From: Hyphomonas beringensis
GTDB lineage: Bacteria; Pseudomonadota; Alphaproteobacteria; Caulobacterales; Hyphomonadaceae
Assembly (NCBI RefSeq): GCF_000682755.1
Contig: NZ_AWFF01000002.1
Span: 58,968-122,967 of the forward strand
Length of the DNA: 64,000 nucleotides
Direction of reading: 5' to 3'
Shown: positions 35,675-44,114 of the stretch, piece after piece
Layout of the letters: every line of letters starts with the position of its first letter
Numbering within the stretch: position 1 is the stretch's first letter
Position numbers and translations under genes: made by a program
The notes under the pieces: model-generated
What the model saw: only the letters and a program-made list of their open reading frames with translations
Databases searched by the model: none
What the model was told of the DNA's origin: nothing

Positions 35675-36874
35675 CTATGAATCAAGAGCGCTCACATACC
35701 CCGCGCCATCGAGATTGGCTGATATATAATCAGCGGCAGCCTGACCAATACGGCCTGCGGACTCCCGATCCTTGTTCAGCTGTCTAATCGCTTCAATGCT
35801 CGCGTCCTCATCAACCCTTGCCCAGATGGACCCCTTTGGGGCCTTGTAGACTCCGTAGGGGTCTTTGACCGCCTCCAACTTGTACGGGAGAGGGACTGAA
35901 TTCTCGGCGTTCATGAATTCCATATTCCCAGACCATCCCGTAGCCATGGCAACACGGCCGACCGACATGGCTTCGGCGAGGTGGAGGCCAAAGCCCTCGG
36001 AACGGTGCGCCGACAACATCACATGATGTGAAGCGATCAGATTCCATCTGCTTTCATCGGAAAGTGATTCGTCGATGATCGTGATCGAATCGTCGCCGCG
36101 CACCGCCTCTGTCAGATCTCGGGAAAATTCGGGATATTCCGTTACATTGCGCAACTTGACCGTCAGGGACGTGTCATCTTTTTGCGAGAAAGCGTTCCTG
36201 TAAATTCGCACAGCTGACAGCACGTTCTTGCGATGAAAAGAGGACCGCCCATCAGCCATGATTAGGCACCGCAATGGCCCTGTGTCAAATCGGGCGGGTG
36301 TATCATCAGGGGTGAACTCAGGCGCACGAACCGGCAGGGCAACGGTGCGGATCGGTATGTCGATGAACGGACGAAAGGCCTCCGTTACAAATCGGCTGGG
36401 CGTCCAGATTTCATCAAGATGTTCGGCAATCGACAACCACTCCTTTGGGGGTTCGCTCAACTCCCAGGCCCAGTATCCGATGATCCGCCAATTATGCCAG
36501 CGGCGTAGACCGAGGGCACGAAGCGCGGTCCGCGTTTCAGGCGCATTGGTATGCAGGACAAGGGTTCCGCTGCTTGCGTCAGGCATCTGTTGCAGCGTGT
36601 CTTCGCTGTGGCCGTCGATCTGGTTGAGGGTTCCGCTGAGGTCGACGGCGACAGGGTTATATCCCTGTTGTTTGAGCGCCCGGATGCCGAGGCGTGCCGC
36701 CTGTCCCAATCCATTAGCCGTTCGAAACATACCCGCGACGACGAGGGGCTCGGATGGGTTGAAACCTGCTCGCTTGGCATTGCCTCTCGGCAACATGGCT
36801 ATCCTGATGTCACGTGCTGCAGCAGCAGCGGGAGGAAAGCGTCCGGCTATTTTTCGGGCGCTGCGGAACACCAT
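35675..36874 (-). CDS. GT4-type glycosyltransferase
   Basis: A 399-residue GT-B fold enzyme without membrane segments. The C-terminal half carries the donor-binding pattern SEGFGLHLAEAMSVGRVAMATGWSGNMEFM, in which the Glu-x7-Glu pair is present. The N-terminal half has the acceptor-side GMFRTANGLGQAARLGIRALKQQGYNP. It probably transfers a sugar (mannose or D-rhamnose from GDP donors are the local candidates) to the growing chain. The first 26 residues are basic and Ala-rich, so the true start may be further in. Confidence 0.85.
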   Translation of the reverse strand: MVFRSARKIAGRFPPAAAAARDIRIAMLPRGNAKRAGFNPSEPLVVAGMFRTANGLGQAARLGIRALKQQGYNPVAVDLSGTLNQIDGHSEDTLQQMPDASSGTLVLHTNAPETRTALRALGLRRWHNWRIIGYWAWELSEPPKEWLSIAEHLDEIWTPSRFVTEAFRPFIDIPIRTVALPVRAPEFTPDDTPARFDTGPLRCLIMADGRSSFHRKNVLSAVRIYRNAFSQKDDTSLTVKLRNVTEYPEFSRDLTEAVRGDDSITIIDESLSDESRWNLIASHHVMLSAHRSEGFGLHLAEAMSVGRVAMATGWSGNMEFMNAENSVPLPYKLEAVKDPYGVYKAPKGSIWARVDEDASIEAIRQLNKDRESAGRIGQAAADYISANLDGAGYVSALDS

Positions 36875-37038
36875 GATTCGCTTTCTATTTTTACGCTACA
36901 GGCGAACTCGCCTTACAGGAAACATACGTTTGAAGGTAGGACCTTATTGGGCGAATGGTCTGTTCTCGTCAAGCAATTGACTATCGGGGAATTCAGTGTC
37001 CCGTCGCTCACTGCCTGCTGCCCTTTCCGGACCATTGA

Positions 37039-38079
<1,041 letters not shown>

Positions 38080-38123
38080 AGCGATCTTTGCGCTTGAACC
38101 AGTAAGTTGTAGGCGGGCAAGGC

Positions 38124-39098
38124 ATGGCATTTAGCAGTCAGGACAAAATTCTGGTGACCGGCGCTGCAGGCTTTGTTGGCAAAGTCTGCATCAATGCCCT
38201 GCTGCAGGATGGTTGCCATCCTGACCAGATCTTTGGGCTAAGCCGGCATAATGAGCAGGCGGCCGCGCACGGCGTCAATTCTGTGAAAGGTGACATCCTT
38301 GATCGCGCGGGCATGCGCGACATCATTTCCGAATTGCAGCCCTGTGCGATCATCCATCTGGCTGCGATCGCTGAGCCTGCAAAAGCGCGCGCTGATCATG
38401 ATGGCGCATGGGCAGTTAATTTTGACAGCGTCAGGCATCTCGCAGAGACGATCCTGGATGTATCGCCCAAGACGCGGCTGATCTTTTCCGGCAGTGCCGA
38501 GGCCTATGGCGCTTCGTTCAACGATTCGTCCGGCCCCATTGATGAGTTTGTCCCCCTGCGGCCCGCGACGACGTATGGTGCAACCAAGGCGGCGGCGGAT
38601 ATGCTGCTGGGGCAGATGGCGCAAGACGGCCTGCGGGCTGTTCGCTTTCGGGCGTTCAATCATACCGGGCCGGGGCAGGCGCCTGCTTATGTCGTGCCAG
38701 CTTTTGCCGAACAGATTGCCCGTATCGAGGCGGGGCTTCAGCCACCTGTCGTGAATGTCGGCAATCTGGAAGCCAAACGTGACTTTCTGGACGTGAGAGA
38801 CGTGGCCGCCGCCTATGCGCGTGCGGCTGATCCTGCAGCCGATATAGATGGATCGGTCTTCAATCTGGCCTCCGGAGAGGCTCGCTCTATCCAGTCCATT
38901 CTGGATGCGCTGATTGGCATGAGCAATCAGCAGATAGATGTGGAGACGGACCCGAACAGGCTGCGCCCGAGCGATGTGCCATATGCTGCGGGGAGTAATG
39001 TGCGTATCCGCAAGGAAATCGGTTGGACGCCTGCGCATGATTTTGAGGAAACCCTGCGCGACACCCTGACATTCTGGCGAGAGCAGTTTGTTTCCTAG
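38124..39098 (+). CDS. rmd: GDP-6-deoxy-D-mannose reductase (GDP-4-keto-6-deoxymannose reductase)
   Basis: Reduces the Gmd product to GDP-D-rhamnose. The 324-residue SDR has TGAAGFVGK at the N-terminus, HLAAIAEPAKAR, the FSGSAEAYG strand and the YGATKAAADML Tyr-x-x-x-Lys motif, then FRAFNHTGPGQ and KRDFLDVRDVAAAY. No 3,5-epimerase (WcaG-type) motif is apparent, so I read the product as GDP-D-rhamnose, not GDP-L-fucose. A stem (39174-39186) lies 75 bases after the stop. Confidence 0.88.
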   Translation: MAFSSQDKILVTGAAGFVGKVCINALLQDGCHPDQIFGLSRHNEQAAAHGVNSVKGDILDRAGMRDIISELQPCAIIHLAAIAEPAKARADHDGAWAVNFDSVRHLAETILDVSPKTRLIFSGSAEAYGASFNDSSGPIDEFVPLRPATTYGATKAAADMLLGQMAQDGLRAVRFRAFNHTGPGQAPAYVVPAFAEQIARIEAGLQPPVVNVGNLEAKRDFLDVRDVAAAYARAADPAADIDGSVFNLASGEARSIQSILDALIGMSNQQIDVETDPNRLRPSDVPYAAGSNVRIRKEIGWTPAHDFEETLRDTLTFWREQFVS

Positions 39099-39173
39099 GT
39101 ATTGACGCGCCGTCTGTCGAAAATAGCCGCCCTTATCCTCCATCTTCAACGCGCCGGGTCATGCTGGGGACCA

Positions 39174-39186
39174 TACTGTGCCCCAG
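39174..39186 (+). repeat. CTGGGG/CCCCAG stem downstream of rmd
   Basis: A 6-bp inverted repeat lies in the 195-bp gap between rmd and the DUF2793 gene. The arms run a few bases either side of a short loop and the stem is not followed by a T-tract. It could mark the end of the gmd-rmd transcript. Confidence 0.2.
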
Positions 39187-39293
39187 TAATAGCTGGTGGT
39201 GCAGGGCTTTGCTGTGGCCAGGGGAAGTGCGGGAATCCGACGTGAATGTCATGAGGATTAGGCTGACCTTGAACCGACAAGGAAGCCCGAACC

Positions 39294-40271
39294 ATGGACT
39301 ACACGCCAAATCTTCAGCTTGATTATCTCCTGCCAAATCAAGCCCAGCGACATGTGACCGTCAACGAAAATACCCGGCGGCTCGATTCTCTGATCCAGCT
39401 GGCCGTTTTGTCGGCCTCGGTCGGCACGCAGCCAACATCGCCTGGGGAGGGGGACCGCTATATCCTTCCCTTTGGCGCGAGTGGCATGTCCTGGGATGAG
39501 TTCGCTGCTGGTTCCGTCGTCAGTTTCAATGACGGCGTCTGGATTGGTCACACCCCCACACCGGGCTGGCTGGCCTATGTTGTCGATGCTGAGGAAATTA
39601 TCGTCTTCGAAGCAGGGCAGTGGGGCCCACTGCGTCGACTGGGTATCAATGGCGCCCCGGATTCCTCAAACCGGCTTACGGTCCACAGCGACGGCGTGCT
39701 GTTCTCCTATGACAGCGGAACGCCCGAGGCCGGGAATGTGCAGCTGAAGTTGAACAAGGAAGCGGCCAGCCAGACAGCTTCCCAGCTGTTCCAGACGGGG
39801 TACTCCGGACGCGCCGAGCTTGGTCTGGCAGGTAGTGATGATTTCCAGATCAAGGTCAGTCCTGATGGCAGCGACTGGACCAGCGGAATATGCGTCTCGT
39901 CTGCTTCAGGGTTTGTCGGAGTAGGGACCACGGCGCCATCCGTGCGGCTTGACGTAAATGGAACCATACGCTCAGCCAGCCCAGCCGGTCAGCCGCACCT
40001 GACCAATGCAGACAGTGATACCATTCTGGGACCGGGCGAATCTATCGACATACTCGACTTCAGTGGGCTGATCTTCGTGGTCAACATGACGACCGGCGGG
40101 CTCGCCCAGTATATATGCGGCGGCGGAATGACCGAGACGGTGGCTTCAGTGACCAGCCTGCCCGGGACGCTCAGCTTTGCAAGCTCGCCAAACCGCTATG
40201 TTTTCACGAATACGACCGGGGGAGCCAGTGCTTACAGGTTTCTTCTACTGCGCGCGCGTGACGCGGCCTGA
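39294..40271 (+). CDS. DUF2793 domain protein
   Basis: A 325-residue protein whose N-terminal 110 residues match the DUF2793 pattern: LLPNQAQRHVTVNENTRRLD, then GDRYILPFGASGMSWDE, and WIGHTPTPGWLAYVVDAEEIIVFEAGQW. The middle has a beta-rich, tail-fibre-like segment (residues 150-230) and a Gly/Ser-rich end. DUF2793 domains occur in phage and gene-transfer-agent structural proteins and in surface proteins of alphaproteobacteria. No signal peptide is present. AAGGAA lies before the ATG. No other phage gene is nearby, so it is not simply prophage. It may bind or display polysaccharide. Confidence 0.8.
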   Translation: MDYTPNLQLDYLLPNQAQRHVTVNENTRRLDSLIQLAVLSASVGTQPTSPGEGDRYILPFGASGMSWDEFAAGSVVSFNDGVWIGHTPTPGWLAYVVDAEEIIVFEAGQWGPLRRLGINGAPDSSNRLTVHSDGVLFSYDSGTPEAGNVQLKLNKEAASQTASQLFQTGYSGRAELGLAGSDDFQIKVSPDGSDWTSGICVSSASGFVGVGTTAPSVRLDVNGTIRSASPAGQPHLTNADSDTILGPGESIDILDFSGLIFVVNMTTGGLAQYICGGGMTETVASVTSLPGTLSFASSPNRYVFTNTTGGASAYRFLLLRARDAA

Positions 40272-40399
40272 GGTGGGCATCGCCACTGGCATATGATGGC
40301 TATTGTGACTGACGGCCACGTGTTAAGCCTCTTCTGGTTGACGGGTATGCTTCAGTGTTGTTGGCAATTACCGATTGAGAATATGACCGGAGCGCTGGC

Positions 40400-41890
40400 A
40401 TGACAAAAACCGCTGATGAGCATTCCATGCAGTCTTCCCATGACGTCAGCTCACCCGTCGAGGAAAAGCTCCGTCCTCTCGTGGTCGATATAGACGGCAC
40501 GCTCATACGGTCTGATTTCTTCTATGAGTGCCTGCTTCAGTGCGTTAAGCACAAGCCATGGACGATCCTGGCGCTGATCTTCTGGGTTCTCCGCGGCAAG
40601 GCTTATCTCAAATCGCGGCTGTACGAATATGGCGGCGAATATGTCAGCCCTGATTTCCTGCCTTATCGCCCTGAAGTTCGCAGTTTCATTGAGCAGGCAG
40701 CGCAAGCAGGGCGCCCCATCATTCTGGCCTCCGGCTCTGATGCCCGTTTTGTCGACAGCGTGGCGAAACATTTGGAGCTGGAAGGGCCACACTTTGGATC
40801 TTCAGTCGGCGTAAATCTGACATCCTCGCGCAAGGCGGAGAGGCTGGTGAGATCCTTTCCTAATGGATTTGACTATATCGGCAATTCATCAGCGGATATC
40901 GCTGTCTGGAAGGCTGCAGGCGTGCGCTATGGCGCAGGTGTATCAGGCGGCCTCGAACGCCGTGTTATCAGCAAAGGCATGACGCTTGAACGTCTGACGC
41001 CGCCAGAGAGAATGCTGAAGCCGATGATCAAGGCGCTGCGGCTGCACCAATGGGCCAAGAACCTTCTCATCTTCACTATTTTTGCGATCACCTATCCCGC
41101 CTATGGTTTGGGGCCGCTGCTGGAAACGGGCATCGGTTTCGTGCTGCTGGGTATGGTGGCGAGCGGAACCTATGTCATCAATGACCTGCTCGATATTGAA
41201 GCGGACAGGCGCCACGCCACGAAGCGAGACAGGGCCCTTGCCTCAGGCGCGCTTGCTGTGCCTGTAGCGCTTGCACTGGCACTCAGCCTGATCGTGATTG
41301 CGCACGTTGCGGCGTATTTTATTGCGCCGCTTTTCTGTCTCGTCATTGCCGGTTATTGCGCGCTCACATTGTGCTATTCGTTCATATTGAAGCGCTTCGC
41401 AATCGTCGACGTCTTCTGCCTGGCTTCGCTTTTCTCGTTACGCGTGATTGCGGGTGGCGCGATCATCGCGGTGGCGCCAAGCCCCTGGCTATTGTCATTC
41501 ATGTTCTTTTTCTTCCTGTCCCTGGCGCTGGCAAAGCGGGTGGTCGAACTGAACAGGAAGCGGGATACGGTGCCCGTAGCACAATGGGGTGAAACACTTG
41601 CCGGCAGGGGCTACTCGGTCAATGACCGGGACTTTGTGATCAGCGGCGGACTGGCAACGGCTGCGCTGTCGTTGAATGTGTTTTTCATCTATTCACTGCT
41701 GTCCAACCTCACGCTCTTTTCCTCACCCTGGCTCGCCATGCTGGCCGGCGTTGTGCTTGCCTTCTGGCTACTTCGCATGTGGTATTTGGCAGTGCGCGGG
41801 GATATGCACGACGATCCGATCTATTTCGCCGTCAAGGATTGGCTCAGCGTTGTGCTGGGCGCGATCCTGCTGATGCTTGTGATCGTGTGA
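40400..41890 (+). CDS. HAD-UbiA fusion: polyprenyl-phosphate sugar-type prenyltransferase
   Basis: A 496-residue two-domain protein. Residues 25-195 form a HAD phosphatase domain with the Asp30-x-Asp32-Gly-Thr motif and a later GNSSADIAVW. Residues 205-496 are a UbiA-type membrane prenyltransferase with about 8 helices. The aspartate-rich signature Asn-Asp-x-x-Asp-x-x-x-Asp is at 261-269, and a second acidic loop is near residue 400. Known relatives (Rv3806c-like decaprenyl-phosphate phosphoribosyltransferases plus a HAD) make decaprenyl-phospho-ribose and dephosphorylate it. This suggests it makes a lipid-linked pentose donor; the sugar is inference. Confidence 0.83.
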   Translation: MTKTADEHSMQSSHDVSSPVEEKLRPLVVDIDGTLIRSDFFYECLLQCVKHKPWTILALIFWVLRGKAYLKSRLYEYGGEYVSPDFLPYRPEVRSFIEQAAQAGRPIILASGSDARFVDSVAKHLELEGPHFGSSVGVNLTSSRKAERLVRSFPNGFDYIGNSSADIAVWKAAGVRYGAGVSGGLERRVISKGMTLERLTPPERMLKPMIKALRLHQWAKNLLIFTIFAITYPAYGLGPLLETGIGFVLLGMVASGTYVINDLLDIEADRRHATKRDRALASGALAVPVALALALSLIVIAHVAAYFIAPLFCLVIAGYCALTLCYSFILKRFAIVDVFCLASLFSLRVIAGGAIIAVAPSPWLLSFMFFFFLSLALAKRVVELNRKRDTVPVAQWGETLAGRGYSVNDRDFVISGGLATAALSLNVFFIYSLLSNLTLFSSPWLAMLAGVVLAFWLLRMWYLAVRGDMHDDPIYFAVKDWLSVVLGAILLMLVIV

Positions 41891-41897
41891 TCGTTCG

Positions 41898-43037
41898 TTA
41901 GTTGGCAGCCTGGGCCGCTTTGAAGACCGCCTCATAGGCTTCTCCAAAACTGCGCGCCTGCATGTCCAGAGTGCGCTCGGCTACCGTTTTACGGGACAGG
42001 GTGTTTCGCTGCTCAATGGCGCTGCGGAAGGCGTCGGCGAGTGCCTGGGCATCACCCGGCTTGGCGAGGAACCCAATCCCTGTGGTGCGGACCGTCGCCC
42101 TCACACCAGGCATATCGGAAGCGACCGGAATGGCGCCAAAGCCCATGGCCTCGACCTGTACCATGCCGAAGGCCTCAAACCGGTTCACACTGGGCAGGGC
42201 AAGAATATCGATATTGCCGTAAAATGCCTCAAGCGCATCGTCGTCGAGCTTGCCCAAAAGCTCGACCCGATTGCCCAGCCCGTCGATCTTTGACTTCACC
42301 TCGTCATAGATCGAGCCGCCGGCAACCCCTGCAAAATCCCCGACCAGCATGAGTTTCACCGGCAGGTCAGACAGGTGCGTGATGGAATCAAGCAGGACAT
42401 CAATGCCCTTTTCCTTTACGAAGCGTCCGACAAAACCGATCCGTATCTCGCCCGGTGCAACGCTTCCCGGTTCATCCGGCAAGCTGTCTACGGATTTCAG
42501 CGCGCGTTTGCCAAAGCGGTTCGGGGGCCAGACTTCGACAGTTTTGGCGGTGTGAGGCCGCAGGAAAGGCGACGATTCGGCATAATCCAGGCTGAGCGTT
42601 GCCACCTGGTCGGCTTGCTTCAGAGCCATCGCACACGAACGGCGCACACCCCACACGGCGAGTTTCGACAGGAGCGAGCCTTCATAAGCCATGTCGCACT
42701 GATAGGTCAGAGCCAGCGGCTTGGAGGTGAGCGCCGCCAGAAGTGAGGATTCCAGCATCGGCAAGTGCAGGTTCACGACATCAGCCTGCTTTTGGAGACG
42801 TCTGAATTCTTTCAACAGCCCGGGTGACAGATACCCTTTGTCGAGCCGGAACAGGATCGGGGCCCGAACGATCGTGTAGCCATCCACCACTTCCTGTTTC
42901 GGCAGGTCGGATTCGTGCTGTCCGGTCAGGACTGTAACTTCATGCTCCTCAGCCAGATCCTCCGCAAGCGAGCGCGCATACTCACTGACGCCGCTGACAT
43001 AGGGATAGAAATAATTCAGAACAATCAGTATGCGCAT
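41898..43037 (-). CDS. GT4-type glycosyltransferase
   Basis: A 379-residue GT-B enzyme. It starts MRILIVLNYFYPYVSGVSEYARSLAEDL, an N-terminal pattern of lipid-facing mannosyl- or rhamnosyl-transferases. The C-terminal domain has FVGRFVKEKGIDVLLDS and the nucleotide-sugar motif FEAFGMVQVEAMGFGAIPVASDMPGV. It is the last gene of the leftward operon and begins 4 bases after the SMR gene stop. The acceptor is not inferable. Confidence 0.88.
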   Translation of the reverse strand: MRILIVLNYFYPYVSGVSEYARSLAEDLAEEHEVTVLTGQHESDLPKQEVVDGYTIVRAPILFRLDKGYLSPGLLKEFRRLQKQADVVNLHLPMLESSLLAALTSKPLALTYQCDMAYEGSLLSKLAVWGVRRSCAMALKQADQVATLSLDYAESSPFLRPHTAKTVEVWPPNRFGKRALKSVDSLPDEPGSVAPGEIRIGFVGRFVKEKGIDVLLDSITHLSDLPVKLMLVGDFAGVAGGSIYDEVKSKIDGLGNRVELLGKLDDDALEAFYGNIDILALPSVNRFEAFGMVQVEAMGFGAIPVASDMPGVRATVRTTGIGFLAKPGDAQALADAFRSAIEQRNTLSRKTVAERTLDMQARSFGEAYEAVFKAAQAAN

Positions 43038-43041
43038 TGTG

Positions 43042-43401
43042 TTATGACTGGGAAACCAGCGCTACTCCAATGATGATGAAGAAGATTCCCCCCCAGCGCA
43101 TTAGGCTGACGGATTCGTGAAGAAAGAAGATCGCAAATATGGGTGTGATGACATAGACGACGGCAAGAAGGGGCTGAATCTTGCTCAAGTCATGGGCACG
43201 CAGCAGGTAAATCCAGATACCGATCGGCAGAATATAGCATATCAGGCCGAACAGCAGCTGCAGGTTGAAGGCGGCTGTCCGTGCCATCGGCCATAGGCCC
43301 TGATCCAGCACAACTGCGGATGCGCCGCGCTTCAGCCAGATGCCCCCAAAGGCTGTGAGCGTCGACCCAAAAAGTATTAGAAGATATGTCCAAGCGGTCA
43401 T
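43042..43401 (-). CDS. SMR-like small membrane transporter
   Basis: A 119-residue protein with four transmembrane helices (about residues 3-24, 45-66, 74-94 and 100-118), the layout of the small multidrug resistance and ArnE/ArnF-type EamA-half families. It lacks the Glu14 of EmrE in helix 1, where it has a Gly/Thr/Leu run. This makes a sugar-lipid flippase more likely than a drug pump, but that is inference. Both stop and start overlap or nearly touch neighbours (ATGA with the methyltransferase gene), so it is cotranslated with the polysaccharide genes. Confidence 0.7.
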   Translation of the reverse strand: MTAWTYLLILFGSTLTAFGGIWLKRGASAVVLDQGLWPMARTAAFNLQLLFGLICYILPIGIWIYLLRAHDLSKIQPLLAVVYVITPIFAIFFLHESVSLMRWGGIFFIIIGVALVSQS

Positions 43402-44114
43402 TCGGCTCGCTCCAAAATAAATACAATGTTTTCACCGTCCCCTGACTTCAGAAGCGGCCGGGCGAGCAGAAATTGGATACCGGTGCGCGCGAGGCGAAGC
43501 GAGTCAAATACCGCACGTCCTGCCAAGGTCTGCGCATAGGGAAAGTCATAGAAACCATCAGCAAAGGTCTGCACGGGCTTCAGCCCTACGGACCTGAAGA
43601 ATGCCTGCCAGGCGTCATGGCCCTTCAGGTTTATATGGGTCGGATCGGTGAAGGCACTCCAGCCTTCGCCCTTTGCCCGATGGGCCGCGCCATCGAGATC
43701 CGGCATGACAAACATGAAGCGGGCTCCCGGCCGGGCAATGCGATCAAATTCAGCAAAAATTGCGGACAGGGCGTCATCTGGAATATGTTCCAGCACATGC
43801 AGCGCGACAATGCTTGAAACGCTGTCTGTCTCCATCGTCGACAGGTCCTCAACGGCGATCGCTTCAGGAGCAATTTGAGCAAGGCTCTCGCGTGCAAAGG
43901 CATTCGATTCACATTCGAAAACTTTCGCATGCCGTGTCAGACGCCTGGCAAACCAGCCGACGCCGCCGCCAAACTCCAGAACAGGTCCGCGCTTGTCACA
44001 GTAGCGCTTCCAGAAACGTTCATACATCCAGAGGGCAGGGCGGTCTCCGGACTGTCCGTTATCGGCGTAGTACGCAGCATTATAAGTATCGTCTGAAGAG
44101 CTGGACTTTGTCAT
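43398..44114 (-). CDS. Class I SAM-dependent methyltransferase
   Basis: A 238-residue Rossmann-fold methyltransferase. Motif I is VLEFGGGVGWFARRL at residues 45-59. An acidic strand end follows (VFECESNAFARE), then SIVALHVLEHIPDDAL (motif IV/post-I with Glu-His) and ARFMFVMPDLDGA. It probably modifies a sugar or nucleotide-sugar during polysaccharide assembly. It overlaps the 768-residue gene upstream by four bases (ATGA) and the SMR gene downstream by four. Confidence 0.83.
   Translation of the reverse strand: MTKSSSSDDTYNAAYYADNGQSGDRPALWMYERFWKRYCDKRGPVLEFGGGVGWFARRLTRHAKVFECESNAFARESLAQIAPEAIAVEDLSTMETDSVSSIVALHVLEHIPDDALSAIFAEFDRIARPGARFMFVMPDLDGAAHRAKGEGWSAFTDPTHINLKGHDAWQAFFRSVGLKPVQTFADGFYDFPYAQTLAGRAVFDSLRLARTGIQFLLARPLLKSGDGENIVFILERAE

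Noticed and set aside
39294..40271. Prophage or GTA cluster suggested by DUF2793
   Set aside because: No capsid, portal, terminase or tail gene is adjacent; both neighbours are polysaccharide genes.
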